Below are positions 1-7,691 of a DNA stretch of 64,000 nucleotides, one piece after another. The stretch spans positions 90,161-154,160 of the forward strand of contig JAIXTP010000011.1 in NCBI GenBank assembly GCA_027483895.1. Direction: 5' to 3'. The stretch is from Hyphomicrobiales bacterium (lineage in GTDB: Bacteria > Pseudomonadota > Alphaproteobacteria > Rhizobiales > Beijerinckiaceae). Position 1 is the first letter of the stretch, and every line of letters begins with the position of its first letter. Both the position numbers and the translations under genes were made by a program. The notes under the pieces were generated by a model. It was not told where the DNA came from and searched no databases. It saw only the letters and a list, made by a program, of their open reading frames with translations.

Positions 1-200
1 GGCCGAGCTCCCTGGAAGGGCCCTGCGACGGGCCGGGCTTCGCGGCGGCGACAAGGCTCGCCGGAGGCGGAGGAGACCTCCAGCGCGGGCATGCGCCGCG
101 ACCGGAAGCCGAAGGAACGGCAGGCATAAGGCTGCCGGACGTCATGGGTGATCGAGAACCAACGGCAGCCGAAGCAGCTCGGACGGCGGGCGTCACGCAT
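1..200 (-). CDS. Small four-cysteine conserved protein downstream of flhB (partial, C-terminus off the window)
   Basis: An open frame starts at an ATG (200-198) that overlaps the flhB stop and stays open for 66 codons to the left edge. The residues include C9-x2-C12, then W14-F15-x-I-T, C27, the run GFRSRRMP (31-38) and S46-G-E-P-C50. This spacing matches a family of roughly 70-80-residue bacterial proteins of the pattern C-x2-C-x-Y/W-F...T..D...Y.C...GF.S..MP...SG..C, often mislabelled uracil-DNA glycosylase. Four conserved cysteines suggest metal binding, which is inference. The overlap with flhB implies translational coupling at the end of the flagellar operon. The function is unknown. Third-position GC is high, which supports real coding. 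Confidence 0.6.
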   Translation of the reverse strand, partial: MRDARRPSCFGCRWFSITHDVRQPYACRSFGFRSRRMPALEVSSASGEPCRRREARPVAGPFQGAR

Positions 201-1329
201 CGCGCTCTCCCGCCCTGCGGCCGTTGGAATCGAAACGCATCTCCGGCGGAACCTCGACCTCGGGAGGCTCGCCCTGCGCGCCCGCCTGCAGCACGAAGCC
301 GAGCACGGCGGCGACGGCGCGATAGAGCTCGGTATGGATTTCCTGCCCGATCTCGCTGGTGAAGTAGAGCGCGCGGGCGAGGAACGGATAGCTGAGGACC
401 GGCAGGCCGGCGGCCTTGGCCTTCTCGCGGATCTGCTCGGCGATCTTGTCCGTGCCCTTGGCCACGACGACCGGCGCGGCGCCTTCCTTGAAGTCGTAGC
501 GCAGCGCCACGGCGAAATGGTTCGGGTTGGTGATGACGACCTGCGCGTCCGAGACGTTGCCGACCGAGCCGCGCTCGGCCGCCTCGCGCTGCATGCGGCG
601 GATCTTCTGCTTCACCTCGGGCGAGCCTTCGGTCTGCTTGTGCTCGTCCTTGATCTCCTGCCGCGTCATCATCATCTGGTTGGTATGGCGGCGCCATTGG
701 ATGAGCGCGTCCACGCCCGCCACCATGACAGCACCGGCGACGAGGATCACGAAGGTGAGGAGCGTGAGCTCGCCCGTCAGCCCCATGGCGCGTTCGAAGG
801 GCATCGCCGCGAGCTGCAGGATCTCGGGCAGGCGGTCCAGCAGGAACCAGAAGCCCAGCGTGCCGACGATGGCGACCTTGAGGATCGACTTGCCGAGTTC
901 GAGCAGCGCGTTCATCCCGAACATGCGCTGCAGACCCGAAATCGGGGAGATGCGGCTGCCCTTGAAGGACAGGTTCTTCAGCACGAAGTGAAACCCGCCG
1001 TAGACGGTCTGGGCACCGAGAATGACGACCACGAGCGGAACGGCGAAGACGAGCACGATGACGACGGCCGACGTGACCTGTTCGGCCAGCAGCGTCGTGA
1101 GCGGGACCTGCCGGGCGAGAAGCTCGCCGATGTCCAGGCCGCCCCGGAAGCCGCCCGCGATCTCGCCGACATAGTAGCGCCCGCCGATCATGAACTGGAG
1201 CGCGCCGAGCACCATCACGACCCCGAGCATCAGCTCCTTGGACGTGAGGATCCGGCCTTCCTCGAGCGCGTCGCGGATGCGACGCTCGGTCGGTTGTTCC
1301 GTTTTTTCCTGATCGCTGTCCTCCGCCAC
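193..1329 (-). CDS. flhB: Flagellar export apparatus switch protein FlhB
   Basis: Membrane component of the flagellar type III export gate that switches substrate class from rod/hook to filament. The 378-residue protein has the family N-terminus (EKTEQPTERRIRDA), four hydrophobic segments between about residues 30 and 215, and a cytoplasmic domain with the autocleavage site. That site reads N268-P-N-H271 instead of the usual NPTH, confirmed in the DNA at 517-528; Asn and Pro flanking the cut are kept. It is last of the large fli genes and begins 3 bases after fliR. FlhB homologues of the injectisome type are less likely in this context. Confidence 0.96.
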   Translation of the reverse strand: MAEDSDQEKTEQPTERRIRDALEEGRILTSKELMLGVVMVLGALQFMIGGRYYVGEIAGGFRGGLDIGELLARQVPLTTLLAEQVTSAVVIVLVFAVPLVVVILGAQTVYGGFHFVLKNLSFKGSRISPISGLQRMFGMNALLELGKSILKVAIVGTLGFWFLLDRLPEILQLAAMPFERAMGLTGELTLLTFVILVAGAVMVAGVDALIQWRRHTNQMMMTRQEIKDEHKQTEGSPEVKQKIRRMQREAAERGSVGNVSDAQVVITNPNHFAVALRYDFKEGAAPVVVAKGTDKIAEQIREKAKAAGLPVLSYPFLARALYFTSEIGQEIHTELYRAVAAVLGFVLQAGAQGEPPEVEVPPEMRFDSNGRRAGERDA

Positions 1330-1332
1330 GGC

Positions 1333-2118
1333 TCAGGCTCCCGCTCCGGCCATCACCACCTCGCGCATGCGGCGGGCGGCTTCTTCGACGAGGCCGGAAA
1401 TGGTCTGGCCGATGCCCGGGACCGCCACCACCATCAGCACGAGGCCGACGACGATCGTCACGGGGAAACCGACGGAGAAGATGTTCATCTGCGGCGCGAG
1501 GCGCGTGAGCATGCCGACGACGAGATTGATGAGCGTGAGCGCGACGACCACGGGCAGCGCCACGAGAAAGCCCGCCGAGAAGACCAGCGCCGCGGACTGC
1601 AGGATCGCAAGCCACATCTTGGGATCGAGCGAGGTACCGCCGAGAGGCAGCACCGAGAAGCTCGCCGCGAGCTGACGCAGCAGGACGTGGTGACCGTCGA
1701 GCGAGAGGAAGACGAGCACGAGCACCACCGAGAGGAACTGGGCGATCACCGGGGACTGCATGCCGGTCTGCGGATCGACCATGGCGGCGAAGCCGAGCCC
1801 CGTGGCGAAGGAGATCTGCTCGCCCGCCACGGTGATGGCGGCGAAGGCGAGCTGCATGACGAAGCCGATGGCGATGCCGATCAGGGCTTCGCGGCCGAGC
1901 GCGATCGCGCCCTGCCAGGACAGCACGTCGACCTGCGGGACGGGGACGGCGCCGATCATCACGATCGACAGCGTGACCGTGAGCAGCACGCGCACAGGGA
2001 TCGAAATGGCGGCGGCGGAATAGAACGGGGCGGCGAGCATCATCGCGCCCAGCCGGACGGACACCAGCATGAAGGCCGCAAGGCCGTCGAAGAGCGTCTT
2101 GTCTTCGAGCGCGATCAC
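1333..2118 (-). CDS. fliR: Flagellar biosynthesis protein FliR
   Basis: Polytopic membrane subunit of the flagellar export gate (FliPQR). The start is a GTG at 2118-2116 that overlaps the fliQ stop as GTGA, giving 261 residues beginning VIALEDKTLFDGL, the normal length for FliR. A longer frame extends upstream but lies inside fliQ in the wrong frame. The sequence is hydrophobic with the expected amphipathic segments and ends in a short basic tail. It sits between fliQ and flhB, as in most contiguous fli operons. Confidence 0.94.
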   Translation of the reverse strand: MIALEDKTLFDGLAAFMLVSVRLGAMMLAAPFYSAAAISIPVRVLLTVTLSIVMIGAVPVPQVDVLSWQGAIALGREALIGIAIGFVMQLAFAAITVAGEQISFATGLGFAAMVDPQTGMQSPVIAQFLSVVLVLVFLSLDGHHVLLRQLAASFSVLPLGGTSLDPKMWLAILQSAALVFSAGFLVALPVVVALTLINLVVGMLTRLAPQMNIFSVGFPVTIVVGLVLMVVAVPGIGQTISGLVEEAARRMREVVMAGAGA

Positions 2119-2384
2119 CGGGTGATCCTCCCGATCTCGCCGAAGATCAGCTGGAAGAAGCCCGTCATGGTCGCCATCATGAAGGGGGCGGCGAGCGCCA
2201 GCACGGCGAAGACCACGAGCAGCTTCGGCACGAAGGCCAGCGTCGCCTCGTTGATCGAGGTCGCGGCCTGGAAGATGCCGATCACCAGACCGGCGACGAG
2301 CGACGCACCGAGCACGGGGCCGACGAGCCACAACGTGCTGATGAGCGTCTCGCGACCGATGATGATGAACTGCTCGTAGAACAT
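2115..2384 (-). CDS. fliQ: Flagellar biosynthesis protein FliQ
   Basis: Small export-gate subunit of 89 residues with two hydrophobic hairpin segments (about 14-40 and 54-78) and the FliQ-typical Q-A-x-T-x-I-N-E...F-V-P-K run in between. Length and position between fliP and fliR agree with the family. It starts one base after the fliP stop and overlaps fliR by four bases, so translation of fliP, fliQ and fliR is probably coupled. Confidence 0.95.
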   Translation of the reverse strand: MFYEQFIIIGRETLISTLWLVGPVLGASLVAGLVIGIFQAATSINEATLAFVPKLLVVFAVLALAAPFMMATMTGFFQLIFGEIGRITR

Positions 2385-2385
2385 C

Positions 2386-3162
2386 TCAGGGCAGCCTCGT
2401 GAAGCTCTCGACGAGCGAGGTGACCGTGAGGGACCAGCCGTTCACGACGACGAACAGCAACAGCTTGAACGGCAGAGACACGATCATGGGCGAAAGCATC
2501 ATCATGCCGAGCGACATGAGGACGCTCGCCACGACCATGTCGATGACGAGGAAGGGCAGGAAGAGCAGGAAGCCGATGGTGAAGGCGGTGCGCAGCTCGC
2601 TCATGATGAAGGCGGGCACCGCGACGGCGAAGGGCACCGCGTCGGGGCTTTCATAGGCGCGGTCGCCGCGCAGCTCCGCCACCGCGAGGAGATCGGATTC
2701 GCGGGTCTGGCGGAGCATGAAGCTCTTGAGGATGCCGATCGAACGGGTCCCCGCCTCCTCGACCCCGATCTGCCCTTGGGAATAGGGGACGAAGGCGCGG
2801 TCGTTGATGTCGCGGAAGGTCGGCGTCATCACGAACAGAGTGAGGAACAGCGCGAGGCCGACGAGAACCTGGTTGGGCGGCGTCTGCTGCGTGCCGAGCG
2901 CCTGACGCAGGATCGACAACGTGATGATGATGCGCGTGAAGCTGGTCGTGACGAGCAGCAGCGAGGGCAGCAGCGTGAGACCCGTCATCAGGATCAGGGT
3001 CTGCAGCGACAGCGACAGGGTCTGATTGCCGCCGGGCGCGCCTTCGAGCTTCAGGACGGGGAAATCGAAGGGCGAATTCTGTGCGAAGGCCGGCACCGCG
3101 AAAAGCAGCACCGGCACGACGCAGGCGAAAACGGACGCGAGGATCAGGCGGCGGGCGGACAT
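2386..3162 (-). CDS. fliP: Flagellar biosynthesis protein FliP
   Basis: Core subunit of the flagellar export gate. The 258-residue protein starts with a cleavable signal peptide (MSARRLILASVF...AFAQN), which is usual for FliP, followed by the conserved segments TSFTRIIITLSILRQALGTQQTPPNQVLVGLAL (described in part here) and a C-terminal pair of membrane segments. Its start lies inside the 3' end of fliO (19-base overlap), indicating coupled translation. No odd features. Confidence 0.96.
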   Translation of the reverse strand: MSARRLILASVFACVVPVLLFAVPAFAQNSPFDFPVLKLEGAPGGNQTLSLSLQTLILMTGLTLLPSLLLVTTSFTRIIITLSILRQALGTQQTPPNQVLVGLALFLTLFVMTPTFRDINDRAFVPYSQGQIGVEEAGTRSIGILKSFMLRQTRESDLLAVAELRGDRAYESPDAVPFAVAVPAFIMSELRTAFTIGFLLFLPFLVIDMVVASVLMSLGMMMLSPMIVSLPFKLLLFVVVNGWSLTVTSLVESFTRLP

Positions 3163-3425
3163 GGCGGCGCCTCCCCTGCCTCGCCGAGCACGGTCATCGT
3201 CTGTACGCCGTGCCGGTCCATGCCGACCAGCACGCGCTTGCCCCCGGCCTCGACCACGGCGAGCCGCGCCCCCGAGCCGAGATCCGCGACGGCGGTGACG
3301 CCGATGACGCCGGCCACGAAGCGGCGGGTCAGCCGGTCGCGGAACTTCATCAGCACCGCGGCGAGCGCGAGCAGCCCCGCAAAGAAGGCCGCCAGACCGA
3401 CGAGTTCGGAGGACAGGTTCTGCAT
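3144..3425 (-). CDS. fliO: Flagellar biosynthesis protein FliO-like
   Basis: A 93-residue protein with one N-terminal membrane segment (about residues 9-26) and a short basic cytoplasmic domain (MKFRDRLTRRF onward) containing the GxRLAVVEAGGKRVLVG pattern seen in FliO. FliO is a chaperone for FliP assembly. Sequence conservation is low in this family, so the call depends on size, topology and position between fliN and fliP. Its last 19 bases overlap the fliP start. Confidence 0.85.
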   Translation of the reverse strand: MQNLSSELVGLAAFFAGLLALAAVLMKFRDRLTRRFVAGVIGVTAVADLGSGARLAVVEAGGKRVLVGMDRHGVQTMTVLGEAGEAPPCPPAA

Positions 3426-3433
3426 GATGCGGC

Positions 3434-3712
3434 TCAGAGATTCCGCAGCCGCTGTTCGGGCGAGACGATCTCGGTGAAGCGGATGCCGAGGCGCTCGCCC
3501 ACCAGCACGACCTCGCCCTTCGCGAGGAGCGTGCCGTTGACGTAGATGTCGAGATGCTCGCCGGCGAGGCGCTCGAGTTCGACGACGGACCCTTCGTTCA
3601 GCTTCAGAAGATCGCGGATCGTGATCTTGGTGCCGCCGACCTCGACCGTCAGCTTCACCTCGATGTTCTCGAGGAGCTTCAGATTGTCGGGCGCGGGGAG
3701 CTCTTCGGTCAT
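3434..3712 (-). CDS. fliN: Flagellar motor switch protein FliN
   Basis: Cytoplasmic C-ring protein of 92 residues consisting almost wholly of the SpoA fold: V-K-L-T-V-E-V-G-G-T-x-I-T-I-R-D-L-L-x-L-x-E-G-S-V-V-E-L, then VNGTLLAKGEVVLV and the GIRFTEI end. It forms the lower C ring with FliM. It is the short single-domain form. It lies between fliM and fliO, eight bases before fliO. Confidence 0.95.
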   Translation of the reverse strand: MTEELPAPDNLKLLENIEVKLTVEVGGTKITIRDLLKLNEGSVVELERLAGEHLDIYVNGTLLAKGEVVLVGERLGIRFTEIVSPEQRLRNL

Positions 3713-3730
3713 GGAGCGGATCTTTCAGGG

Positions 3731-4687
3731 TCAGTTGGTGATGCGGACGGCCATCTTGCCGTCGCGTTCGCCGATGGTGCCGTTGAAGAGGGCCTGGCCC
3801 TCGACATAGACCTTCACTTCCTCGAAGGCCGGGATCTCGATCACGGTGCCGGCGCGGATGTTGAGGAGCTGGCCGAGATTGACGGTCGGCTCCGCGATGC
3901 GCGGCGAGAAATTGAGCGTGGCCGACATGAGCGCCTCGCGCAGATTGCTTTCCCAGGCCTCGTCCGGGCCGTCGCCGCCGACACGCTGGATCTTGCTGCG
4001 CAAGAGCGGCGCCACCTGCTTGAGCGACTGCAGCGGGTAGAGGATGTCGATCGTCGCCGGATTGGCGAAGGGCAGCTGGACCACGAAGGAACAGACGATG
4101 ACCTGATCCTGACCTTCCACGAAAGAGGTGAAGGCCGGGTTCATCTCGCTGTTCATGAACTCGAAGTTCACGGGGAAGATGTCGCGCCAGGCGTCTTCGA
4201 GCGAACGGAGCGACCCGTCCACGACGATCTGGATGATGCGCTCTTCGGTGGGCGTGAATTCCGTCGCACGCGTGATCGGGCTGTCGCCGCTGCCGCCGAA
4301 GAAGCTGTTGACCAGAATGCTGATCAGCCGCGGCGGGATGGTGATCAGGATCGTGCCCTTGAGGGCGTCCACGCGCGCGGTGTTGAGGCTGAGAAAGCTG
4401 TCCACGCCGCCGAGATAGCTGTCGAAACGGCGGGTTTCGGGCGGCAGCGTCGTGATGCGCGGAGAGAAGCGCAGCATCGGCAGCAGCACGCCGCGCAGCG
4501 TCCGGCCCAGACGCTCGTTGATCAGGCGGAGCGTGTAGAGGTCGCCGAGAAGGCCTGCGTCGTCCGCACCGAATACGAACGGCCGGACTTCCTTGGCTGC
4601 GCCGACGCCGGACCCGGCATCGATCGACCCGTCGTTCAGGCCGTCGATGAGGGCGCTGACTTCCTCGTTGCTGAGCTTGCGCGACAT
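3731..4687 (-). CDS. fliM: Flagellar motor switch protein FliM
   Basis: C-ring protein of 318 residues that links FliG to FliN and binds CheY-P. The N-terminal peptide reads LSNEEVSALIDGL, a variant of the LSQxEIDALL CheY-binding motif. The middle CheC-like domain follows (about 45-225), and a C-terminal SpoA domain (about 240-315) contains LGQLLNIRAGTVIEIPAFEEVKVYVEG in part. Length is normal. It follows fliL by 12 bases. Confidence 0.95.
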   Translation of the reverse strand: MSRKLSNEEVSALIDGLNDGSIDAGSGVGAAKEVRPFVFGADDAGLLGDLYTLRLINERLGRTLRGVLLPMLRFSPRITTLPPETRRFDSYLGGVDSFLSLNTARVDALKGTILITIPPRLISILVNSFFGGSGDSPITRATEFTPTEERIIQIVVDGSLRSLEDAWRDIFPVNFEFMNSEMNPAFTSFVEGQDQVIVCSFVVQLPFANPATIDILYPLQSLKQVAPLLRSKIQRVGGDGPDEAWESNLREALMSATLNFSPRIAEPTVNLGQLLNIRAGTVIEIPAFEEVKVYVEGQALFNGTIGERDGKMAVRITN

Positions 4688-4699
4688 GGATCTTGTTTT

Positions 4700-5335
4700 T
4701 TACTGCATCACGAGGGCGGTGACATAGACGTTCGCGACGCCGCCGAAGTCGACGCGCTCCGTCAGGACCTTGTTGATGGCGTCCCGCAGCAGGTTCTGCA
4801 AGCGTTTCCGATTGTCCATGCCGACGATCTCGGCTTCGGACTGTTCGCCGAGCACGGCCAGCACTTCCGCACGGATCGCGACTTCGTGCTTCTGCACGTT
4901 TTCGATCACGGAACGGTCGTACTGGGTCGAAAGGCCGAGGCTGACCTGAACGAAGCGGCGCGAGCCCTTCAGATTGGTCGTGAAGTTGCCCGGAAATTCG
5001 AAATAGGTCGTGACGAATTTTTCGGTCTGCGGCACGGGCTTGGCACCCGGAGCGGCCGGGGCGCCGTCCTTGCCGTCCTTCTTGGCGTCCTTGCCGTGGG
5101 CGTCCTTGCCGTCCTTGGCATCCTTGCCGTGCCCGTCCTTCGCCTCGTCGGCCTTGCGCTCGATGACGATGGCGAGGGGGTTTTCTTCGGCGGGCTTGGT
5201 CATCTTCACGAAGAAGATGCCGCCGGCGACTCCGCCGCCCACGAGCACGAGCGCGCCGACCACCATGATGGCGATCTTGACGATCGGGAGCTTCTTCTTT
5301 TCTTGCGGTTCGGCCGCTGCTGCTTCCTGACTCAC
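4700..5335 (-). CDS. fliL: Flagellar basal body-associated protein FliL
   Basis: Single-pass membrane protein (211 residues) associated with the stator and switch. A cytoplasmic N-terminus, one membrane segment (about 20-43) and a periplasmic FliL domain (about 105-211) are visible. Between them lies a highly charged linker of repeated KDGKDAHGKDAK-type units (about 65-95), longer than in most FliL. It precedes fliM in the operon. The linker composition is low-complexity and likely flexible. Confidence 0.93.
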   Translation of the reverse strand: MSQEAAAAEPQEKKKLPIVKIAIMVVGALVLVGGGVAGGIFFVKMTKPAEENPLAIVIERKADEAKDGHGKDAKDGKDAHGKDAKKDGKDGAPAAPGAKPVPQTEKFVTTYFEFPGNFTTNLKGSRRFVQVSLGLSTQYDRSVIENVQKHEVAIRAEVLAVLGEQSEAEIVGMDNRKRLQNLLRDAINKVLTERVDFGGVANVYVTALVMQ

Positions 5336-5345
5336 GTCATTCTCC

Positions 5346-7226
5346 TCACGCGGTCACATCGATGGAGAAGGGTCCCGCGGACTCGTCGCGGGCAGCGACG
5401 ACGGGCGTCGCATAGGGCCGCTGCGGCGAGCGGCGGCCGTCCTCCTGATTTCGGCTGTCGACATCGAAGCCGGACAATTCGAATCCCTGCCGGCCGAGTG
5501 CGTCGCGCAGGCCGGCCTCGCCGGACTGGAGCGTCTCCTCGGCGGCCTCATTGGTCGCGCGCATGCTGACGCGGACCTTCTGACCGTCCAAGGCCAAGCG
5601 GATCACCACCTGGCCGAGCTGCGGCGGATAAAGGGTCACCCGCGCTTCGTCGCGCCCCTGACGGATCGCGGACAGGATCTGACGCTCGACCGCGCGGCTG
5701 CGCAGATCGGCCATCAGCATCTCCGCCGCGCGGTTCATGACCGGAGCCGAGGACGCGGGCGCATCCACGGCATGAGGCGCATGGTCCTGCGAGGCGGTGC
5801 GCGCCGAAGGCACGGGCGGAAGCGGTTCTGCGGGGCGCGGCGCCGCCGTCTGCGGCACGACGATCTCGGACGAGAAGGCGGAACGGATTTCGGTACGCGG
5901 GCCCGCGGCCGCTTCGGCCTCCGGCTGCGGCGCCGCGACGTTCGGAAGCGACGCTTCGGCAGCATCCTCGCCCGTCTTCATCCCGGCCTCGCGCAGGGGC
6001 GCGAAGGGGTCCGATCCCGGCACGGGTGCGGGTGCCGGTGCGGGCGAAGCGGCGGGCGCTTCGGCGCGTATATCGGCGAGGTCGGGGGCCGTCGAACCGG
6101 ATGCGGGAAGCGCGGCTGCATCGACGCGGCGACGTTCGGCGCGCGCGGGACGCTCCTGCGGAACGGCGGCGGGGGCGGCGGCGACGGCGGCGGCGCTCGT
6201 CGTTTCGGCCGCATCATCGGCGGCATCGTCAGCCCGGACGATTTCGGCACGCTCGACGGCGCGGGCGGGGGCTGCGGCGGCAGTGTCGGACGCCGTCGCC
6301 TTGTCGGCGGCGGTCGCGACCGGACCGGCGGCCTGCTCGTTCTTCACGGAAGCGGCGACGGCGGAAGCGGAAGACGTCATGACGGCGGGCGCATCGACCG
6401 GCGCGGCGGCGACGGGCGCATCATCGGCCCGGTCGCGCGGGACGCGCGGAAGGCCCGGGACGGCGGGGGCGGCGGGCTGCGGGACGGAAGGCTCGGTTTC
6501 GGCAGGAGCGGACACCGCGGCGGCGACGTCGGGTCGGTCGACGGATGCCGGAGCGGAGGCCGTCCGGACCTTCGGAGCCGGGACGGACGCAGGCTCGACC
6601 GACGGATCGGCGGCATAGGCGGAAAGCTCGGCCTGCGGCGCGGCTGCCTCGGCGGCGCGACCGTCGCTTTGCGCGAAAACGGCGCTCTCGGCGAGGCGGC
6701 GGGGCGCCGGCGGGCCGATGAAGGCTTCAGGGTCGACGGCCTCGGTCGATACGGGCACGTCGTCGGTCGCGACGGCTTCGTCGGAAGCGATCGCCTCCGG
6801 AACGGATTGAATCAATGCGAAGACTTCGGGCGCGACGGCGGCGACGTCTTCGGGCGAGGTTTCGTCGGACGCGAGCGACATCATGTCCGCGGCACCTTCG
6901 CCCTCGTCTTCGTCGGTCATGTCGTCGACGACGGAATCGGCGGAGACGGTTTGCGGCGGCACGGCGTTGACGCCGGTTTCCGCAAGGCGGCCCGCCGCGA
7001 GAAGGGCGGCGAGAACCCCTTCGATCTCGCTGTCGGGAACGTCGTTCTCGGTCTTGGCCGGAGCGATGTCGCCCTCGGCCGCGGCTTCGCCGACGGGCAG
7101 CGCGGCGCCGACGAGCGCGAGCAGATCGAACGACGCATCTCCCGACGCCGGCACGACGCCGGCGGCATCGCCGATTTCGGCGATCCCGCGGGATACGGTT
7201 CTCTGCACTGCTGCCGATTCAACCAC
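5346..7226 (-). CDS. fliK: Flagellar hook-length control protein FliK
   Basis: A 626-residue protein with a long Ala/Pro/Asp/Glu-rich, low-complexity N-terminal two thirds and a compact C-terminal Flg_hook domain near residues 505-590 (VTLYPPQLGQVVIRLALDG and VRVSMRATNEAAEETL are family hallmarks). FliK acts as the secreted ruler that ends hook growth through FlhB. The N-terminal region is very Ala-rich and probably disordered; the length is above that of enterobacterial FliK (about 400). It lies between fliJ and fliL as in the canonical fli order. Confidence 0.9.
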   Translation of the reverse strand: MVESAAVQRTVSRGIAEIGDAAGVVPASGDASFDLLALVGAALPVGEAAAEGDIAPAKTENDVPDSEIEGVLAALLAAGRLAETGVNAVPPQTVSADSVVDDMTDEDEGEGAADMMSLASDETSPEDVAAVAPEVFALIQSVPEAIASDEAVATDDVPVSTEAVDPEAFIGPPAPRRLAESAVFAQSDGRAAEAAAPQAELSAYAADPSVEPASVPAPKVRTASAPASVDRPDVAAAVSAPAETEPSVPQPAAPAVPGLPRVPRDRADDAPVAAAPVDAPAVMTSSASAVAASVKNEQAAGPVATAADKATASDTAAAAPARAVERAEIVRADDAADDAAETTSAAAVAAAPAAVPQERPARAERRRVDAAALPASGSTAPDLADIRAEAPAASPAPAPAPVPGSDPFAPLREAGMKTGEDAAEASLPNVAAPQPEAEAAAGPRTEIRSAFSSEIVVPQTAAPRPAEPLPPVPSARTASQDHAPHAVDAPASSAPVMNRAAEMLMADLRSRAVERQILSAIRQGRDEARVTLYPPQLGQVVIRLALDGQKVRVSMRATNEAAEETLQSGEAGLRDALGRQGFELSGFDVDSRNQEDGRRSPQRPYATPVVAARDESAGPFSIDVTA

Positions 7227-7271
7227 GACGTACTCCGTCCGCGCTTACGATCGGCCTGATTCGAGCAATGT

Positions 7272-7691
7272 TCATGCCGGCCCCCTGCGGGGCGAGGGCA
7301 TCAAGGCATCGCGGATCGCTTCGCGCTCGGCACGCTCGAGGCGGCGGGCCTGCCGCTCCTCTTCCTCGAGCTTCTCGATCTGTTTCTTCCGCTCGGCCAG
7401 CATGGCCGCGATGCGGACCCGTTCGTTTTCGAGCACGTCGCGGCGCGCGCTGTCGACTTGCCGACGCTCATGGAGGCGGCCGACGATGTCGTTGACGCCG
7501 CGCACTTCGGTCATGCTGAGGGCCGGAAGCCGGAGATGCTCGCGATAGCCGGTCTGCAGCAGCACGACCTGTTCGAGGCGCTGGTCGATGCGCGCGATTT
7601 CCTCGGCGAGACGCGCGGCCTCGCGGCGGATTTCGTTCAGCTTGATGGTTCGGCTGAGCGAATAGAGGCGGATGAGGCGGGCGCGGCTCAC
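7272..7691 (-). CDS. fliJ: Flagellar export chaperone FliJ
   Basis: A 139-residue, highly charged, almost entirely alpha-helical coiled-coil protein (Leu/Glu/Arg heptads from about residue 10 to 130). The start is a GTG at 7691-7689 overlapping the fliI stop (GTGA), so the two are translationally coupled. FliJ is the general chaperone and the gamma-subunit-like stalk of the FliI ATPase. Sequence identity in this family is low; the assignment uses size, coiled-coil nature and position after fliI. Confidence 0.88.
   Translation of the reverse strand: MSRARLIRLYSLSRTIKLNEIRREAARLAEEIARIDQRLEQVVLLQTGYREHLRLPALSMTEVRGVNDIVGRLHERRQVDSARRDVLENERVRIAAMLAERKKQIEKLEEEERQARRLERAEREAIRDALMPSPRRGPA

Noticed and set aside
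148..2379. Very long open frame on the plus strand opposite flhB-fliR-fliQ
   Set aside because: It is a mirror of minus-strand genes with high third-position GC; the translation is Arg/His/Asp-rich without any fold, while the opposite strand encodes clear FlhB, FliR and FliQ.
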